Source of the DNA: Pelagibacterium sp. 26DY04
GTDB taxonomy: Bacteria; Pseudomonadota; Alphaproteobacteria; Rhizobiales; Devosiaceae
Direction of reading: 5' to 3'
Assembly (NCBI RefSeq): GCF_031202305.1
Contig: NZ_CP101731.1
Coordinates: forward strand, 1,550,001 to 1,614,000
Length of the DNA stretch: 64,000 nucleotides
Positions 52,178-61,587 of this stretch are shown piece after piece. Positions within the stretch are counted from its first letter, which is position 1, and every line of letters starts with the position of its first letter. The notes below the pieces were generated by a model. The model ran no database searches and was not told where the DNA came from. It worked only from the letters and a program-made list of their open reading frames with translations. The position numbers and the translations under genes are program-made.

Positions 52178-53797
52178 ATGACCGGCCCCATCCTCCACTC
52201 CGCCATCAACCCGGCCGACCTCACTTTTCGCGCCAACGCGGAGAAAAACCGCACCCTCGCGGCCGAGCTCCGCGAGCAAATCGCCAGGGCCGCGCTTGGC
52301 GGCCCGGAGCACGCGCGTCAGCGCCACGCGGCACGCGGAAAGCTCCTCCCGCGTGAGCGCGTCGAACGTCTGCTCGATCCCGGCTCGCCTTTCCTCGAAA
52401 TCGGCCAGCTCGCCGCCCACGGCCTTTACAATGGCGAAGCCCCCGGCGCCGGGCTGATCTGCGGCATCGGGCTGGTCTCGGGCCGGTTCGTGATGATCGT
52501 CTGCAACGATCCCACCGTCAAAGGCGGCGCCTATTTCCCCATGACGGTCAAAAAGCACCTCCGCGCCCAGGAGATCGCGCTGGAGAACCGGCTCCCCTGC
52601 ATCTATCTGGTCGATTCCGGCGGCGCCAATCTGCCCTACCAGGCCGAAGTCTTCCCCGACCGCGACCATTTCGGCCGCATCTTCTTCAATCAGGCGCAGA
52701 TGTCCGCCCAATCCATTCCGCAGATTGCCTGCGTCATGGGATCATGCACGGCGGGCGGCGCATACGTGCCGGCCATGAGCGACGAGACGGTGATCGTTCG
52801 CAATCAGGGAACGATCTTCCTTGCCGGTCCACCATTGGTAAAGGCCGCGACGGGAGAAATCATAAGCGCGGAAGAACTGGGCGGCGCCGATACGCATGGG
52901 AGAAAATCGGGCGTCGTCGACCACATCGCCGAGAGCGACGAGCACGCCCTGACCATCGTTCGGCACATCGTTGATACGCTACCCCGAACAGAGGCGTCGA
53001 TCACGGACACACTCCCCGATCCCGACCCGTATATTGACGATATGCAGGCGCTCTACGGGATCATTCCCCCCGATGTCCGGGCTCCATACGATGTTCGTGA
53101 GGTGATCGCCCGATTGGCCGACAACGCCCGGTTTCAGGAGTTCAAGGCCGCATATGGCACAACGCTCGTCACCGGATTTGCCGAGATCTGGGGCACAAAA
53201 ATCGGCATCATCGCCAACAATGGCGTGCTGTTCTCCGAAAGCGCTCTGAAGGGTGCGCACTTTATCGAACTGTGCTGCCAGCGCCGTATCCCCTTGCTTT
53301 TCCTGCAAAATATTTCCGGCTTCATGGTCGGCGGCAAGTACGAGGCCGGCGGAATCGCCAAGGACGGCGCCAAGCTGGTCACCGCCGTCGCCACCGCCAC
53401 GGTGCCGAAAATCACTGTCATCATCGGCGGCAGTTTCGGCGCCGGCAATTACGGCATGTGCGGACGCGCCTATTCCCCCCGCTTCCTGTTCACCTGGCCC
53501 AACGCCCGGATTTCCGTCATGGGCGGGGAACAGGCCGCCTCGGTGCTGGCCACCGTCAAGCGCGATGGCCTTGAAGCCAAGGGCGAAAACTGGAGCGCGG
53601 AGGACGAGGAAGCCTTCAAGAACCCCATCCGCGAGCGATACGAAGCCGAGGGCAACCCCTATTACGCAACGGCCAGAATGTGGGACGACGGCATCATCGA
53701 TCCGGCGCAAACCCGCGATATTCTGGGCCTGGCCTTCCGCGTGACGCTCAACGCACCGATCCCCGACCGCCCGCAATTCGGGCTTTTCAGGATGTAA
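52178..53797 (+). CDS. liuB: Methylcrotonyl-CoA carboxylase carboxyltransferase (beta) subunit
   Basis: A 539-residue acyl-CoA carboxylase beta chain. Key segments are [57 protein letters not shown] and the acyl-CoA-binding [30 protein letters not shown] typical of MCC. The ATG at 52178 is preceded by GGAGG at 7 bases. It transfers carboxyl from biotin to 3-methylcrotonyl-CoA. The biotin subunit follows after 3 bases. Confidence 0.94.
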   Translation: MTGPILHSAINPADLTFRANAEKNRTLAAELREQIARAALGGPEHARQRHAARGKLLPRERVERLLDPGSPFLEIGQLAAHGLYNGEAPGAGLICGIGLVSGRFVMIVCNDPTVKGGAYFPMTVKKHLRAQEIALENRLPCIYLVDSGGANLPYQAEVFPDRDHFGRIFFNQAQMSAQSIPQIACVMGSCTAGGAYVPAMSDETVIVRNQGTIFLAGPPLVKAATGEIISAEELGGADTHGRKSGVVDHIAESDEHALTIVRHIVDTLPRTEASITDTLPDPDPYIDDMQALYGIIPPDVRAPYDVREVIARLADNARFQEFKAAYGTTLVTGFAEIWGTKIGIIANNGVLFSESALKGAHFIELCCQRRIPLLFLQNISGFMVGGKYEAGGIAKDGAKLVTAVATATVPKITVIIGGSFGAGNYGMCGRAYSPRFLFTWPNARISVMGGEQAASVLATVKRDGLEAKGENWSAEDEEAFKNPIRERYEAEGNPYYATARMWDDGIIDPAQTRDILGLAFRVTLNAPIPDRPQFGLFRM

Positions 53798-53800
53798 GCG

Positions 53801-55816
53801 ATGGTCAAGCGTCTCCTCATCGCCAATCGCGGCGAAATCGCCTGCCGCATCATCCGCACCGCTCGGCGCATGGGCGTTGAAACGATTGCGGTTTTTTCCG
53901 ATGCCGATGCCGGTGCGTTGCATGTGCGCATGGCCGACGGAGCGGTCCATATCGGCCCGTCGCCCGCCAGCGAGAGCTATCTCGATGGCGCGAAGATCAT
54001 CGCGGCGGCCAAGGAATCAGGCGCGGATGCCATCCATCCCGGTTTCGGGTTTCTTTCGGAAAATGCGCAGTTCGCGCAGGCGGTTATGGATGCGGGCCTG
54101 ACCTGGGTCGGCCCCGATCCGGCATCCATCGAGGCCATGGGTTTGAAGGATGCCGCCAAGAGGCTGATGGCCGATGCCGGTGTGCCGGTGACCCCGGGAT
54201 ATATGGGCGAGGACCAGTCGCTCGACCGACTTATCTCCGCCGCCGACGAGATCGGCTATCCTGTGCTGATCAAAGCCGTCGCAGGCGGTGGCGGCAAGGG
54301 GATGCGGCGGGTCGAACGGAAAGAGGATTTTGCCGCCGCGCTCGAAAGCTGCAAACGTGAAGCGAAAGCGGCGTTCGGCGACGATCGGGTTCTGATCGAA
54401 AAATACATCACCCGCCCGCGCCATATCGAGGTGCAGGTGTTCGGCGACCGGAACGGGAACGTGGTACACCTGTTCGAGCGCGACTGCTCGGTGCAGCGAC
54501 GGCACCAGAAGGTGATCGAGGAGGCTCCGGCGCCGGGCATGGACGCCGCCACGCGCGAGGCGATCTGCGCCGCCGCCGTCAGGGCCGCACAGGCGGTGGA
54601 TTACGTGGGGGCGGGCACGGTGGAGTTCATCGCCGACGCTTCAGACGGGCTGCGGGCAGACCGGGTCTGGTTCATGGAAATGAACACGCGATTGCAGGTC
54701 GAGCACCCCGTCACCGAAGAGATCACCGGCGTCGATCTGGTCGAGTGGCAATTGAGAATCGCTGCGGGAGAACATCTCCCCAAGTCGCAGGAAGATCTGC
54801 GTTTTTCGGGTTGGTCTGTCGAAGCGCGGCTTTATGCCGAAGACCCCGCCAGGGACTTCATGCCTTCGACGGGGCGTCTCGAGATTTTCGATCTTCCAGA
54901 GGGCGTGCGCGTGGAAACCGGGGTGGAGCAGGGCGACGCCATCACCTCGTTCTACGACCCGATGATCGCCAAGCTGATCGCTACCGGCGAAACGCGGGAG
55001 CAGGCGGTCGACCGGCTTCGTGCGGCGTGTGAGGCCGTCGCGATTTATCCGGTCAAAACCAACGCCGCCTTCCTCGCCCGCGTGCTTGGCAATGCCGAGT
55101 TCCGCGCGGGAGGAGTCGATACGGGCTTCATCGAGCGGCACGGCGAGGCGTTGACTCGATCTGGTGAGCCATCGGCGCAAGTGCTTGAACTGGCGGCGCA
55201 ATCCTTCCTGCCCGAAGGGCAGGGGCCGTGGCAGCGGCTTGTCGGTTTCCGCATGAACGCCGAGCAGCGGCGTGAGGTGCGGATGCGGTATGATGGGAGG
55301 TTAATATCTGTGGCGCTTCCCCAAGAGCCCCCTTCTCCCCTTGAGGGAGAAGGGATGGGGATGAGGGGTGCGCTGAGCCCGCCCCATCAGCCGGGGTATA
55401 TGCGGAAACTCAGCACACCCCTCATCCGACCGCTTCGCGGCCACCTTCTCCCTCAAGGGGAGAAGGGGAGCATGCCGCAAGCGCCCCGGATTATCCGCCG
55501 CACGCCACACCAAACCCTCATCGCCCACCTTGGCGAAATATTCGCCTTTACCACCGATCACACCGAAGCCACCCACAGTGCATCTGCTGGGGATGGCGTC
55601 ATAACCGCGCCAATTCCGGGCAAGATCAGCGCCATCACCGCGCAGGAGGGCCAGGCTGTCGCCAAGGGCGACACGTTGCTCATCCTCGAAGCGATGAAGA
55701 TGGAGTACACTCTGTCCGCACCGTTCGATGGGGCGGTCGAGGAGGTCACGGCGGCGGTGGGCGATCAGGTCACCGAAGGCGCGGTGCTGGTGCGGATCGG
55801 GGAGGAAGGGCGATGA
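53801..55816 (+). CDS. liuD: Methylcrotonyl-CoA carboxylase biotin-carrying (alpha) subunit
   Basis: A 671-residue protein: biotin carboxylase at residues 1-450 ([59 protein letters not shown]), a connecting BT-like region, and a C-terminal biotinyl domain with the biotinylated lysine K633 in [10 protein letters not shown]. Between them, about residues 511-556 are encoded by a RIME-like palindromic element, 108 bases of which are identical to an intergenic copy at 50633. The reading frame stays open. The inserted residues (for example [14 protein letters not shown]) are unlike the rest of the protein. Whether the insertion is tolerated depends on the BT domain, which lies near it. Confidence 0.93.
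   Translation: MVKRLLIANRGEIACRIIRTARRMGVETIAVFSDADAGALHVRMADGAVHIGPSPASESYLDGAKIIAAAKESGADAIHPGFGFLSENAQFAQAVMDAGLTWVGPDPASIEAMGLKDAAKRLMADAGVPVTPGYMGEDQSLDRLISAADEIGYPVLIKAVAGGGGKGMRRVERKEDFAAALESCKREAKAAFGDDRVLIEKYITRPRHIEVQVFGDRNGNVVHLFERDCSVQRRHQKVIEEAPAPGMDAATREAICAAAVRAAQAVDYVGAGTVEFIADASDGLRADRVWFMEMNTRLQVEHPVTEEITGVDLVEWQLRIAAGEHLPKSQEDLRFSGWSVEARLYAEDPARDFMPSTGRLEIFDLPEGVRVETGVEQGDAITSFYDPMIAKLIATGETREQAVDRLRAACEAVAIYPVKTNAAFLARVLGNAEFRAGGVDTGFIERHGEALTRSGEPSAQVLELAAQSFLPEGQGPWQRLVGFRMNAEQRREVRMRYDGRLISVALPQEPPSPLEGEGMGMRGALSPPHQPGYMRKLSTPLIRPLRGHLLPQGEKGSMPQAPRIIRRTPHQTLIAHLGEIFAFTTDHTEATHSASAGDGVITAPIPGKISAITAQEGQAVAKGDTLLILEAMKMEYTLSAPFDGAVEEVTAAVGDQVTEGAVLVRIGEEGR
55331..55466 (+). 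repeat. RIME-like mosaic element in frame inside liuD
   Basis: Perfect 23-base inverted arms at 55331-55353 and 55444-55466. Bases 55360-55467 equal 50633-50740 exactly. The element length keeps the reading frame of the biotin-subunit gene and contributes about 45 residues. Confidence 0.88.
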
Positions 55817-56265
55817 GTGGACGTTATTATGAGGAATGGACCGTGGGCGATGTCATCGCCCACCCCATCCGCCGCACCGTGACCGAGACGGATAATCTCC
55901 TCATCACCGCGCTCACCCATAACCCCCAGCCGCTGCATCTCGATGCGGAATATGCCGCCGATACCGAATTCGGCCGCATCGTGGTCAACGGGACTTTCAC
56001 ATTCGCGCTGATGGTAGGGCTTACGGTGGGGGAAACCACCTTGGGTACCCTCGTCGCCAATCTTGGCTATGACGCGGTGAAGATGCCCCGGCCGGTGTTT
56101 GTCGGCGATACCCTGCGCGCCGAATCCCAGGTGATTTCACTGCGCGCCTCGGAAAGCCGCCCAAGGGCTGGCATCGTCACCTTTTCGCACCACGCGATAA
56201 ATCAGCGAGACGAGGTCGTTTGCACCTGCACGCGCACCGCGCTCGTCCAGCGGAGGCCGCAATGA
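55813..56265 (+). CDS. MaoC-family hydratase, probable 3-methylglutaconyl-CoA hydratase
   Basis: A 150-residue hot-dog-fold protein with the MaoC catalytic segment [27 protein letters not shown] (hydratase Asp/His dyad) and [14 protein letters not shown]. It overlaps the biotin subunit by four bases and the lyase gene by four. In this place other leucine clusters carry the crotonase LiuC. A MaoC plus CitE-like pair beside MCC genes is known from mycobacteria, so hydration of 3-methylglutaconyl-CoA, giving the R isomer, is a reasonable inference. Confidence 0.82.
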   Translation: MSGRYYEEWTVGDVIAHPIRRTVTETDNLLITALTHNPQPLHLDAEYAADTEFGRIVVNGTFTFALMVGLTVGETTLGTLVANLGYDAVKMPRPVFVGDTLRAESQVISLRASESRPRAGIVTFSHHAINQRDEVVCTCTRTALVQRRPQ

Positions 56266-57107
56266 GGCTGCGCTCGCTGCTTTTCGTGCCCGGTGACCGG
56301 GCAGATCGCATGGAAAAGGCGGTGGCCAGCGGTGCCGATGCGGTGATCCTCGATCTCGAGGATTCCGTGCTGCCCGAGCGAAAGCCGTGGGCGCGCAAGG
56401 ATGTCGCCCGCTTTCTCGGCTCTGCTACCCGGCCTGTTGCGCTCTTTGTCCGCGTCAATCCGCTGGGCGGCTCCGAGGTGGCGGCCGATCTCGAAGCCAT
56501 CTTGCCGGCCCGCCCGGACGGGCTGGTTCTGCCGAAATCGGAATCGGGAAGTTCGGTCGCTGAACTCGCGGCGATGCTGGGCCTGCTCGATACAAAGATC
56601 CTGCCCATCGCCACCGAGACGCCGAAATCCATCTTCGGGCTGGGCACCTATGGCGCGGTTGCCAGCCGGCTGTGCGGGCTCACCTGGGGCGCCGAGGACC
56701 TGCCCGCCGCCATCGGCGCCACCAGCGCGCGCGAGGAAGATGGCAGCTATACCGCCCCCTATCAACTGGTGCGCAACCTGGCGCTTTTCGCCGCTCACGC
56801 CGCCGGCGTTCCGGCCATCGAGACGGTCTATCCCGACATCGCGGACAAGGACGGGCTCGCGGCCTATGCCAAGCGCGGGCGGCGGGATGGGTTCACGGGC
56901 ATGCTGGCCATCCACCCCAGCCAGATCGGCGTCATCAACGACGCCTTTGCGCCCACCGACGCCGAAATCGCCCATGCCCAGGCGGTGGTCGCCGCGTTTG
57001 CCGACAATCCGGGGGCCGGCGCCATCAAGCTCGACGGCAGGATGGTCGACCGCCCGCATCTCAAATCGGCGCGGCGGCTGCTGGAATTGGCTGCCATCAA
57101 ACCGTAA
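56262..57107 (+). CDS. HpcH/HpaI (CitE-like) CoA-ester lyase, probable HMG-CoA lyase analogue
   Basis: A 281-residue CitE-like TIM barrel: [40 protein letters not shown] (metal Glu/Asp region), [23 protein letters not shown] and [14 protein letters not shown]. It is coupled to the MaoC gene by an ATGA overlap. The expected LiuE-type HMG-CoA lyase is absent here. The mycobacterial CitE-like protein Rv2498c in a similar neighbourhood acts on (R)-HMG-CoA. The same chemistry is inferred, with malyl- or citramalyl-CoA lyase as alternatives. Confidence 0.8.
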   Translation: MRLRSLLFVPGDRADRMEKAVASGADAVILDLEDSVLPERKPWARKDVARFLGSATRPVALFVRVNPLGGSEVAADLEAILPARPDGLVLPKSESGSSVAELAAMLGLLDTKILPIATETPKSIFGLGTYGAVASRLCGLTWGAEDLPAAIGATSAREEDGSYTAPYQLVRNLALFAAHAAGVPAIETVYPDIADKDGLAAYAKRGRRDGFTGMLAIHPSQIGVINDAFAPTDAEIAHAQAVVAAFADNPGAGAIKLDGRMVDRPHLKSARRLLELAAIKP

Positions 57108-57151
57108 CTTTCCCTTCGTATTGGCGCCCAATTCGCGCTACGGATTGCGGC

Positions 57152-58657
57152 ATGTCTTCTGGTTCACCTTCCCCATCGGCTCCGGTCGATCTCTTCATCA
57201 TCGGCGGTGGTATCAATGGAAGCGGCATCGCGCGCGATGCGGCGGGACGGGGGTTTTCGGTGTTCCTGGCCGAAATGGACGATCTGGCCTCGGGCACCTC
57301 ATCGGCTTCGACCAAGCTGATCCATGGCGGGCTGCGCTATCTCGAGCACTATGAGTTCCGCCTGGTGCGTGAGGCGCTGATCGAGCGGGAAATCCTCTGG
57401 TCGATGGCCCCGCACATCATCTGGCCGTTGCGGTTCGTTCTGCCGCATCACCAGGGCCTGCGGCCCAAATGGCTGCTGCGGCTCGGCCTCTTCCTTTACG
57501 ACCATCTCGGCGGCCGCAAGCGCCTGCCGCCTACAACGACGCGCGACCTGACGCAGGATCCGCTCGGCAAGGTCCTGAAGCCCGGCCACGCCACGGCGTT
57601 CGAATACTCCGATTGCTGGGTGGACGATGCGCGCCTCGTCGTGCTCAACGCCCGCGACGCTGCCGCCCGAGGCGCGACGATCCGCACCCGGACCAAGGTG
57701 GTTGGGGCGCGCCGTGAGGGCGGGATGTGGCATATCGAGATGCTAGACCGGATCACCGGTATTCAGGAGACGATCACGGCCAAAATGCTCGTCAACGCGG
57801 CGGGGCCGTGGGTGGAACAGGTCCTCGGCTCGGCGCACAGCCATGCGGTGCGTCTGGTCAAGGGCAGTCATATCGTCGTCAGGCGGCTCTACGACGATCC
57901 ACGCTGTTTCTTCTTCCAGAACGCGGATGGCCGCATCTTCTTTGCCATTCCCTATGAGCGCGATTTCACCCTGATCGGCACCACGGACGCCGATTTCTCC
58001 GGCGATCCGGCGGAGGTTTCGATTTCCGAAGCCGAGATCGATTACCTGATCGCAGCCGCCAATGGCTACTTCGCCAGCGAGATCGGCCGCGATGATATTG
58101 TCTGGACCTATTCCGGCGTGCGCCCGCTCTATGATGACGGCGCGTCCAAGGCGCAGGAGGCGACGCGGGACTATGTGCTCAAGGTCACAGGCGAGGGGGA
58201 GGAGCCCAAGCTGCTGACCGTGATCGGCGGCAAGATCACCACCTATCGCCGGTTGGCCGAGGCTGCGCTGGAGCATGTGGAATCGGCGCTGGGCACGCGG
58301 AAGAGCAAATGGACTGCCGGGGCGCAATTGCTGGGCGGGGCCTTTGGCGTCGAGGGGTTCGAAGCCGAAGTCGCCGGGCTCAAGGCGCGGTACGGTTTTC
58401 TTTCCGGCAGCGAAGCCGAAAAGTTGATCCGTCGCTACGGCACCGAGGCGCAAGTGATTCTGGGATCGGCAGAATCCGCCGATGATCTCGGCCACAATTT
58501 CGGCGCCGGGCTCTATGCGGCAGAAGTGGATTTTCTCGTGCGCAACGAGTGGGCCCGAACGGTCGAGGACATCCTTTGGCGCCGGACGAAATACGGGCTG
58601 CATGCCGGGCGGATCGATGTCGGTGCGCTCGAGGCGTATCTCGCCAATGCGAACTGA
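57152..58657 (+). CDS. glpD: Glycerol-3-phosphate dehydrogenase (FAD-dependent)
   Basis: A 501-residue flavoprotein with the FAD motif LFIIGGGINGSGIARDAAGRG at residues 14-34, SASTKLIHGGLRYLEHYEFRLVREAL and the C-terminal helical domain (LIRRYGTEAQVIL, EWARTVEDILWRRTKYGLH). It oxidises glycerol-3-phosphate to dihydroxyacetone phosphate at the inner membrane and reduces quinone. The ATG at 57152 follows a 44-base gap. No glycerol uptake genes are adjacent, so it is a solitary glpD. Confidence 0.93.
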   Translation: MSSGSPSPSAPVDLFIIGGGINGSGIARDAAGRGFSVFLAEMDDLASGTSSASTKLIHGGLRYLEHYEFRLVREALIEREILWSMAPHIIWPLRFVLPHHQGLRPKWLLRLGLFLYDHLGGRKRLPPTTTRDLTQDPLGKVLKPGHATAFEYSDCWVDDARLVVLNARDAAARGATIRTRTKVVGARREGGMWHIEMLDRITGIQETITAKMLVNAAGPWVEQVLGSAHSHAVRLVKGSHIVVRRLYDDPRCFFFQNADGRIFFAIPYERDFTLIGTTDADFSGDPAEVSISEAEIDYLIAAANGYFASEIGRDDIVWTYSGVRPLYDDGASKAQEATRDYVLKVTGEGEEPKLLTVIGGKITTYRRLAEAALEHVESALGTRKSKWTAGAQLLGGAFGVEGFEAEVAGLKARYGFLSGSEAEKLIRRYGTEAQVILGSAESADDLGHNFGAGLYAAEVDFLVRNEWARTVEDILWRRTKYGLHAGRIDVGALEAYLANAN

Positions 58658-58673
58658 TGGTTCGGCAGGCCTC

Positions 58674-59045
58674 TTACCGCAGCGCGCCACAGGCCGGCAG
58701 CATCACCGAGCCCAACGCGGCATAGAGCATGGCGAGCAGCGAAAGCGCGTTTAGCGCCCGCATAACCCAAAAGAGGAAGCCGCGCTGATCGGGGGCAGGC
58801 GGCTCGCCGGCCATGAGACGATAAAGTCCGCCGGGCCAGATCATCCCGGCCGCTGCAAGCGCCGCAGCGACGATGCTGGCCACGACGACATAGATCGTTA
58901 TCGCCGGCTGGCTTATCGTGCCGAAGACGCAGAGGGCCGATTGGCCGCCATAGATCATCAGAAGCTGCAAGGCCCAGCAGATCGGGCCGTAGACGATGAA
59001 GACGAAGGCAGCCATCATGCGGCGGGAGGAGGCGATATCGCTCAT
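58674..59045 (-). CDS. Small membrane protein at the end of the oxidase operon
   Basis: A 123-residue protein with four predicted membrane helices (for example MAAFVFIVYGPICWALQLLMIYG, ITIYVVVASIVAAALAAAGM, ALNALSLLAMLYAALGS). It lies four bases after the oxidase subunit I/III gene on the same strand. It has no recognisable motif. The placement suggests an accessory or assembly subunit of the oxidase, but I cannot assign a family. Confidence 0.65.
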   Translation of the reverse strand: MSDIASSRRMMAAFVFIVYGPICWALQLLMIYGGQSALCVFGTISQPAITIYVVVASIVAAALAAAGMIWPGGLYRLMAGEPPAPDQRGFLFWVMRALNALSLLAMLYAALGSVMLPACGALR

Positions 59046-59049
59046 CGGT

Positions 59050-61584
59050 TCACCCTGTCAGCCGTGGGAAGCCATGGATCAGCACAAGGCCGAAAAGCCC
59101 TTGGGCGGCGGTGTAGTAGTAGAAAAGCGCGGCGTTATCGAAAGTCACCCGCCGCATCGCGTCCATCTGCCCCGTCACGTGCCGCGCGGCCGCGAACAGA
59201 CACATGATCACCACCGCGAAAGCACACTGCGCGGTGAGTACTGCGCCCATATAGACCATGGCGCCATAGGAGGACGCTCTTGGGTCGAGGCCGGTCTGCA
59301 TATGTCCCCAGATCTCCAGCCCGATAGCGCCCGCCAGCAGGAGCGCGGCGACCACCAGACCGCCAATCGCGGCAATGCTCTTGCGGCCTTGGGGCGGCAG
59401 GTTGCGCCCGATCCAGTAGATCAGCGCCGAGCCGCCGATGATCATGGCCGCGCTGGCCAGTGGATAGAGCAGCGCGGGCGGCGCCGGCGAACCGTTTGGC
59501 GCCCAGACCTCGGGGGAAACCGTCCAGAGATAGAGGTAGGAAAAGACGTAGCTTATATAAAGCGAGGCGGCGACCAGCATCAGCACCACCATGGCCCACC
59601 AGCTATGCGATAGCGGCCCGGTGACATAGGTGGGCACCTTGATGCCGCCCCCGATATCCACCTCGCCGATCCCCGGCTTGTCCAGGTGCCAGGTCCAGAC
59701 GATGCACGAGACGATGGCCAGCACGGCGCAGGTGAGGGCGATTTCCACCTGCTTGACGGTCAAAAGCAGGAAGAATGCCGCCGTGAAAGCGGCCGCGAAG
59801 AAATGGGTCCAGCTCGGCCCCGGCATCTGCAGCACATATTGTGGCTTGGCCTCGACGGCCGATGTCACCAGCGTTTCCCGTCCGCCGGTGGGGGCGCCGG
59901 GAAGATAGTGCAGGCCCTGTTCCACTTCCTCGGGGAGGCTGGGGCGGTCCCAAACGGGCTCGCGGCTGGTGACGTGTGGGATGGAGCGGGTGGAATAGAC
60001 GTCGTTGGGCAGGAACTCCAGCGTTCCCGCACCCCATGGGTTCTGCAGTTCACTGTTGCCGAAGCGGAAATTGCGGATGAGGTCGATAATGAAGACCGCG
60101 ACGCCCGCTGCGATCACGAACGAGCCGACCGTCGAGATCATGTTGAGGATGTCCCAGCCAAGGTTTGACGGATAGGTCCAGACCCGCCGGGGCATGCCGG
60201 CAAGCCCGGTGATGTGCATGGGAAAGAATGTGACGTTGAAGCCGATGAACATCAGCCAGAACGCCCATCTGCCGAGGCGTTCCGAGAGCGTCTTCTTGCT
60301 CACCATCGGCGCCCAATAGTAGAAGGTGGCAAACAGCGGGAACACCATGCCGCCGATCAGGACGTAGTGGAAATGAGCGACGATGAAATAGCTGTCATGG
60401 GCCTGGAAATCGAAGGGCACGACGGCCACCATCACCCCGGTCAGCCCACCCAGGGTGAAGATGAACAGAAAGCCCAGGATGAAGAGCGAGGGCACCGTTA
60501 TCCGAAAACGCTGCCGTCCCGCCGCCATGGTCGCGATCCAGGAGAACACCTGAATGCCTGAGGGGATGGCGACCGCCATGCTCGCCGCCGAGAAGAAGGC
60601 GAGGCTCAGGCCCGGAATTCCGGTCGTGAACATGTGGTGGACCCACAACCCGAAGCTGAAAAATCCCGTCGCGATCAACGCCACGACGATCAGCCGATAA
60701 CCCACCAGCGGGGTCTGGGCCATGGTGGGGATCATCATCGAGACCAGCCCGGCGGCGGGCAGGAAGATGATGTAGACTTCCGGGTGCCCGAAGAACCAGA
60801 ACAGGTGCTGCCAGAGCAGCGAATCCCCGCCCAATTCGTGCGAGAAGAACGGCCAGCCGAAGGCGCGTTCGATCTCGAGCAGCATGGTGGCGAGGATCAC
60901 GGCGGGGAAGGCGAAAACGATCATCGCCGCAAAGATCAGCATCGCCCAGGCAAAGATCGGCATCTTGTCGAGCGTCATGCCCGGCGGGCGGGTGCGGAGC
61001 ACGCCAATGATGATTTCGATGGCCCCGGCGATGGCCGAAATTTCGATGAAGCCGATACCCAGCAGCCAGAAATCGGCATTATTGCCGGGCGAATATTCGG
61101 TGAGCGTGTTGGGCGGATACATGAACCAGCCGCCCTTGGGCGCCAGGTCGTAGAAGATGGTGGAAAAGAACACCAATCCGCCGATCACATAGGCCCAGAT
61201 GGCGAAGGCGGAAAGGCGCGGGAAGGGCAGGTCGCGCGCCGCCAGCATCTGCGGCAGCAGCATCACTCCCAGCGCTTCGACGGCCGGAACGGCGAACAGG
61301 AACATCATCGTCGTGCCGTGCACGGTGAAGAGCTGGTTGTAGAGATCCTGGGAAACCAGGCTGTTGTCGCCCACAGCCAATTGTGCCCGCATCACCAGGG
61401 CGAGAATCCCGGCGAGCACGAAGAACAGGAACGCGATCCCGATATAGAAGGTGCCGATCACCGTGTTGTTGACCGCCGTGGGCAGCCGCCAGCCCTTGGG
61501 CGTGGCCCAAATGCGCTTGAGATCCTCGATCTCCTGCTCGGGGCGAGGGCCTTGGTTCGGTAATTTATCGAGGGTGTCAGTCAT
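59050..61584 (-). CDS. ctaD: Cytochrome c oxidase fused subunits I and III
   Basis: An 844-residue heme-copper oxidase. Subunit I motifs are HGTTMMFLFAVPAVEAL (low-spin heme His), WQHLFWFFGHPEVYIIFLPA (CuB His and cross-linked Tyr), WVHHMFTTG (CuB His-His) and HDSYFIVAHFHYVLIGG (heme ligands). Residues from about 600 on form a subunit III domain (SHSWWAMVVLMLVAASLYISYVFSYLYLW). Fused I+III proteins are typical of caa3-type oxidases. The TGA of this gene is followed by the small membrane protein gene. Subunit II with its own heme c is encoded upstream, with an exchanger gene between them. Confidence 0.93.
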   Translation of the reverse strand: MTDTLDKLPNQGPRPEQEIEDLKRIWATPKGWRLPTAVNNTVIGTFYIGIAFLFFVLAGILALVMRAQLAVGDNSLVSQDLYNQLFTVHGTTMMFLFAVPAVEALGVMLLPQMLAARDLPFPRLSAFAIWAYVIGGLVFFSTIFYDLAPKGGWFMYPPNTLTEYSPGNNADFWLLGIGFIEISAIAGAIEIIIGVLRTRPPGMTLDKMPIFAWAMLIFAAMIVFAFPAVILATMLLEIERAFGWPFFSHELGGDSLLWQHLFWFFGHPEVYIIFLPAAGLVSMMIPTMAQTPLVGYRLIVVALIATGFFSFGLWVHHMFTTGIPGLSLAFFSAASMAVAIPSGIQVFSWIATMAAGRQRFRITVPSLFILGFLFIFTLGGLTGVMVAVVPFDFQAHDSYFIVAHFHYVLIGGMVFPLFATFYYWAPMVSKKTLSERLGRWAFWLMFIGFNVTFFPMHITGLAGMPRRVWTYPSNLGWDILNMISTVGSFVIAAGVAVFIIDLIRNFRFGNSELQNPWGAGTLEFLPNDVYSTRSIPHVTSREPVWDRPSLPEEVEQGLHYLPGAPTGGRETLVTSAVEAKPQYVLQMPGPSWTHFFAAAFTAAFFLLLTVKQVEIALTCAVLAIVSCIVWTWHLDKPGIGEVDIGGGIKVPTYVTGPLSHSWWAMVVLMLVAASLYISYVFSYLYLWTVSPEVWAPNGSPAPPALLYPLASAAMIIGGSALIYWIGRNLPPQGRKSIAAIGGLVVAALLLAGAIGLEIWGHMQTGLDPRASSYGAMVYMGAVLTAQCAFAVVIMCLFAAARHVTGQMDAMRRVTFDNAALFYYYTAAQGLFGLVLIHGFPRLTG

Positions 61585-61587
61585 CGC

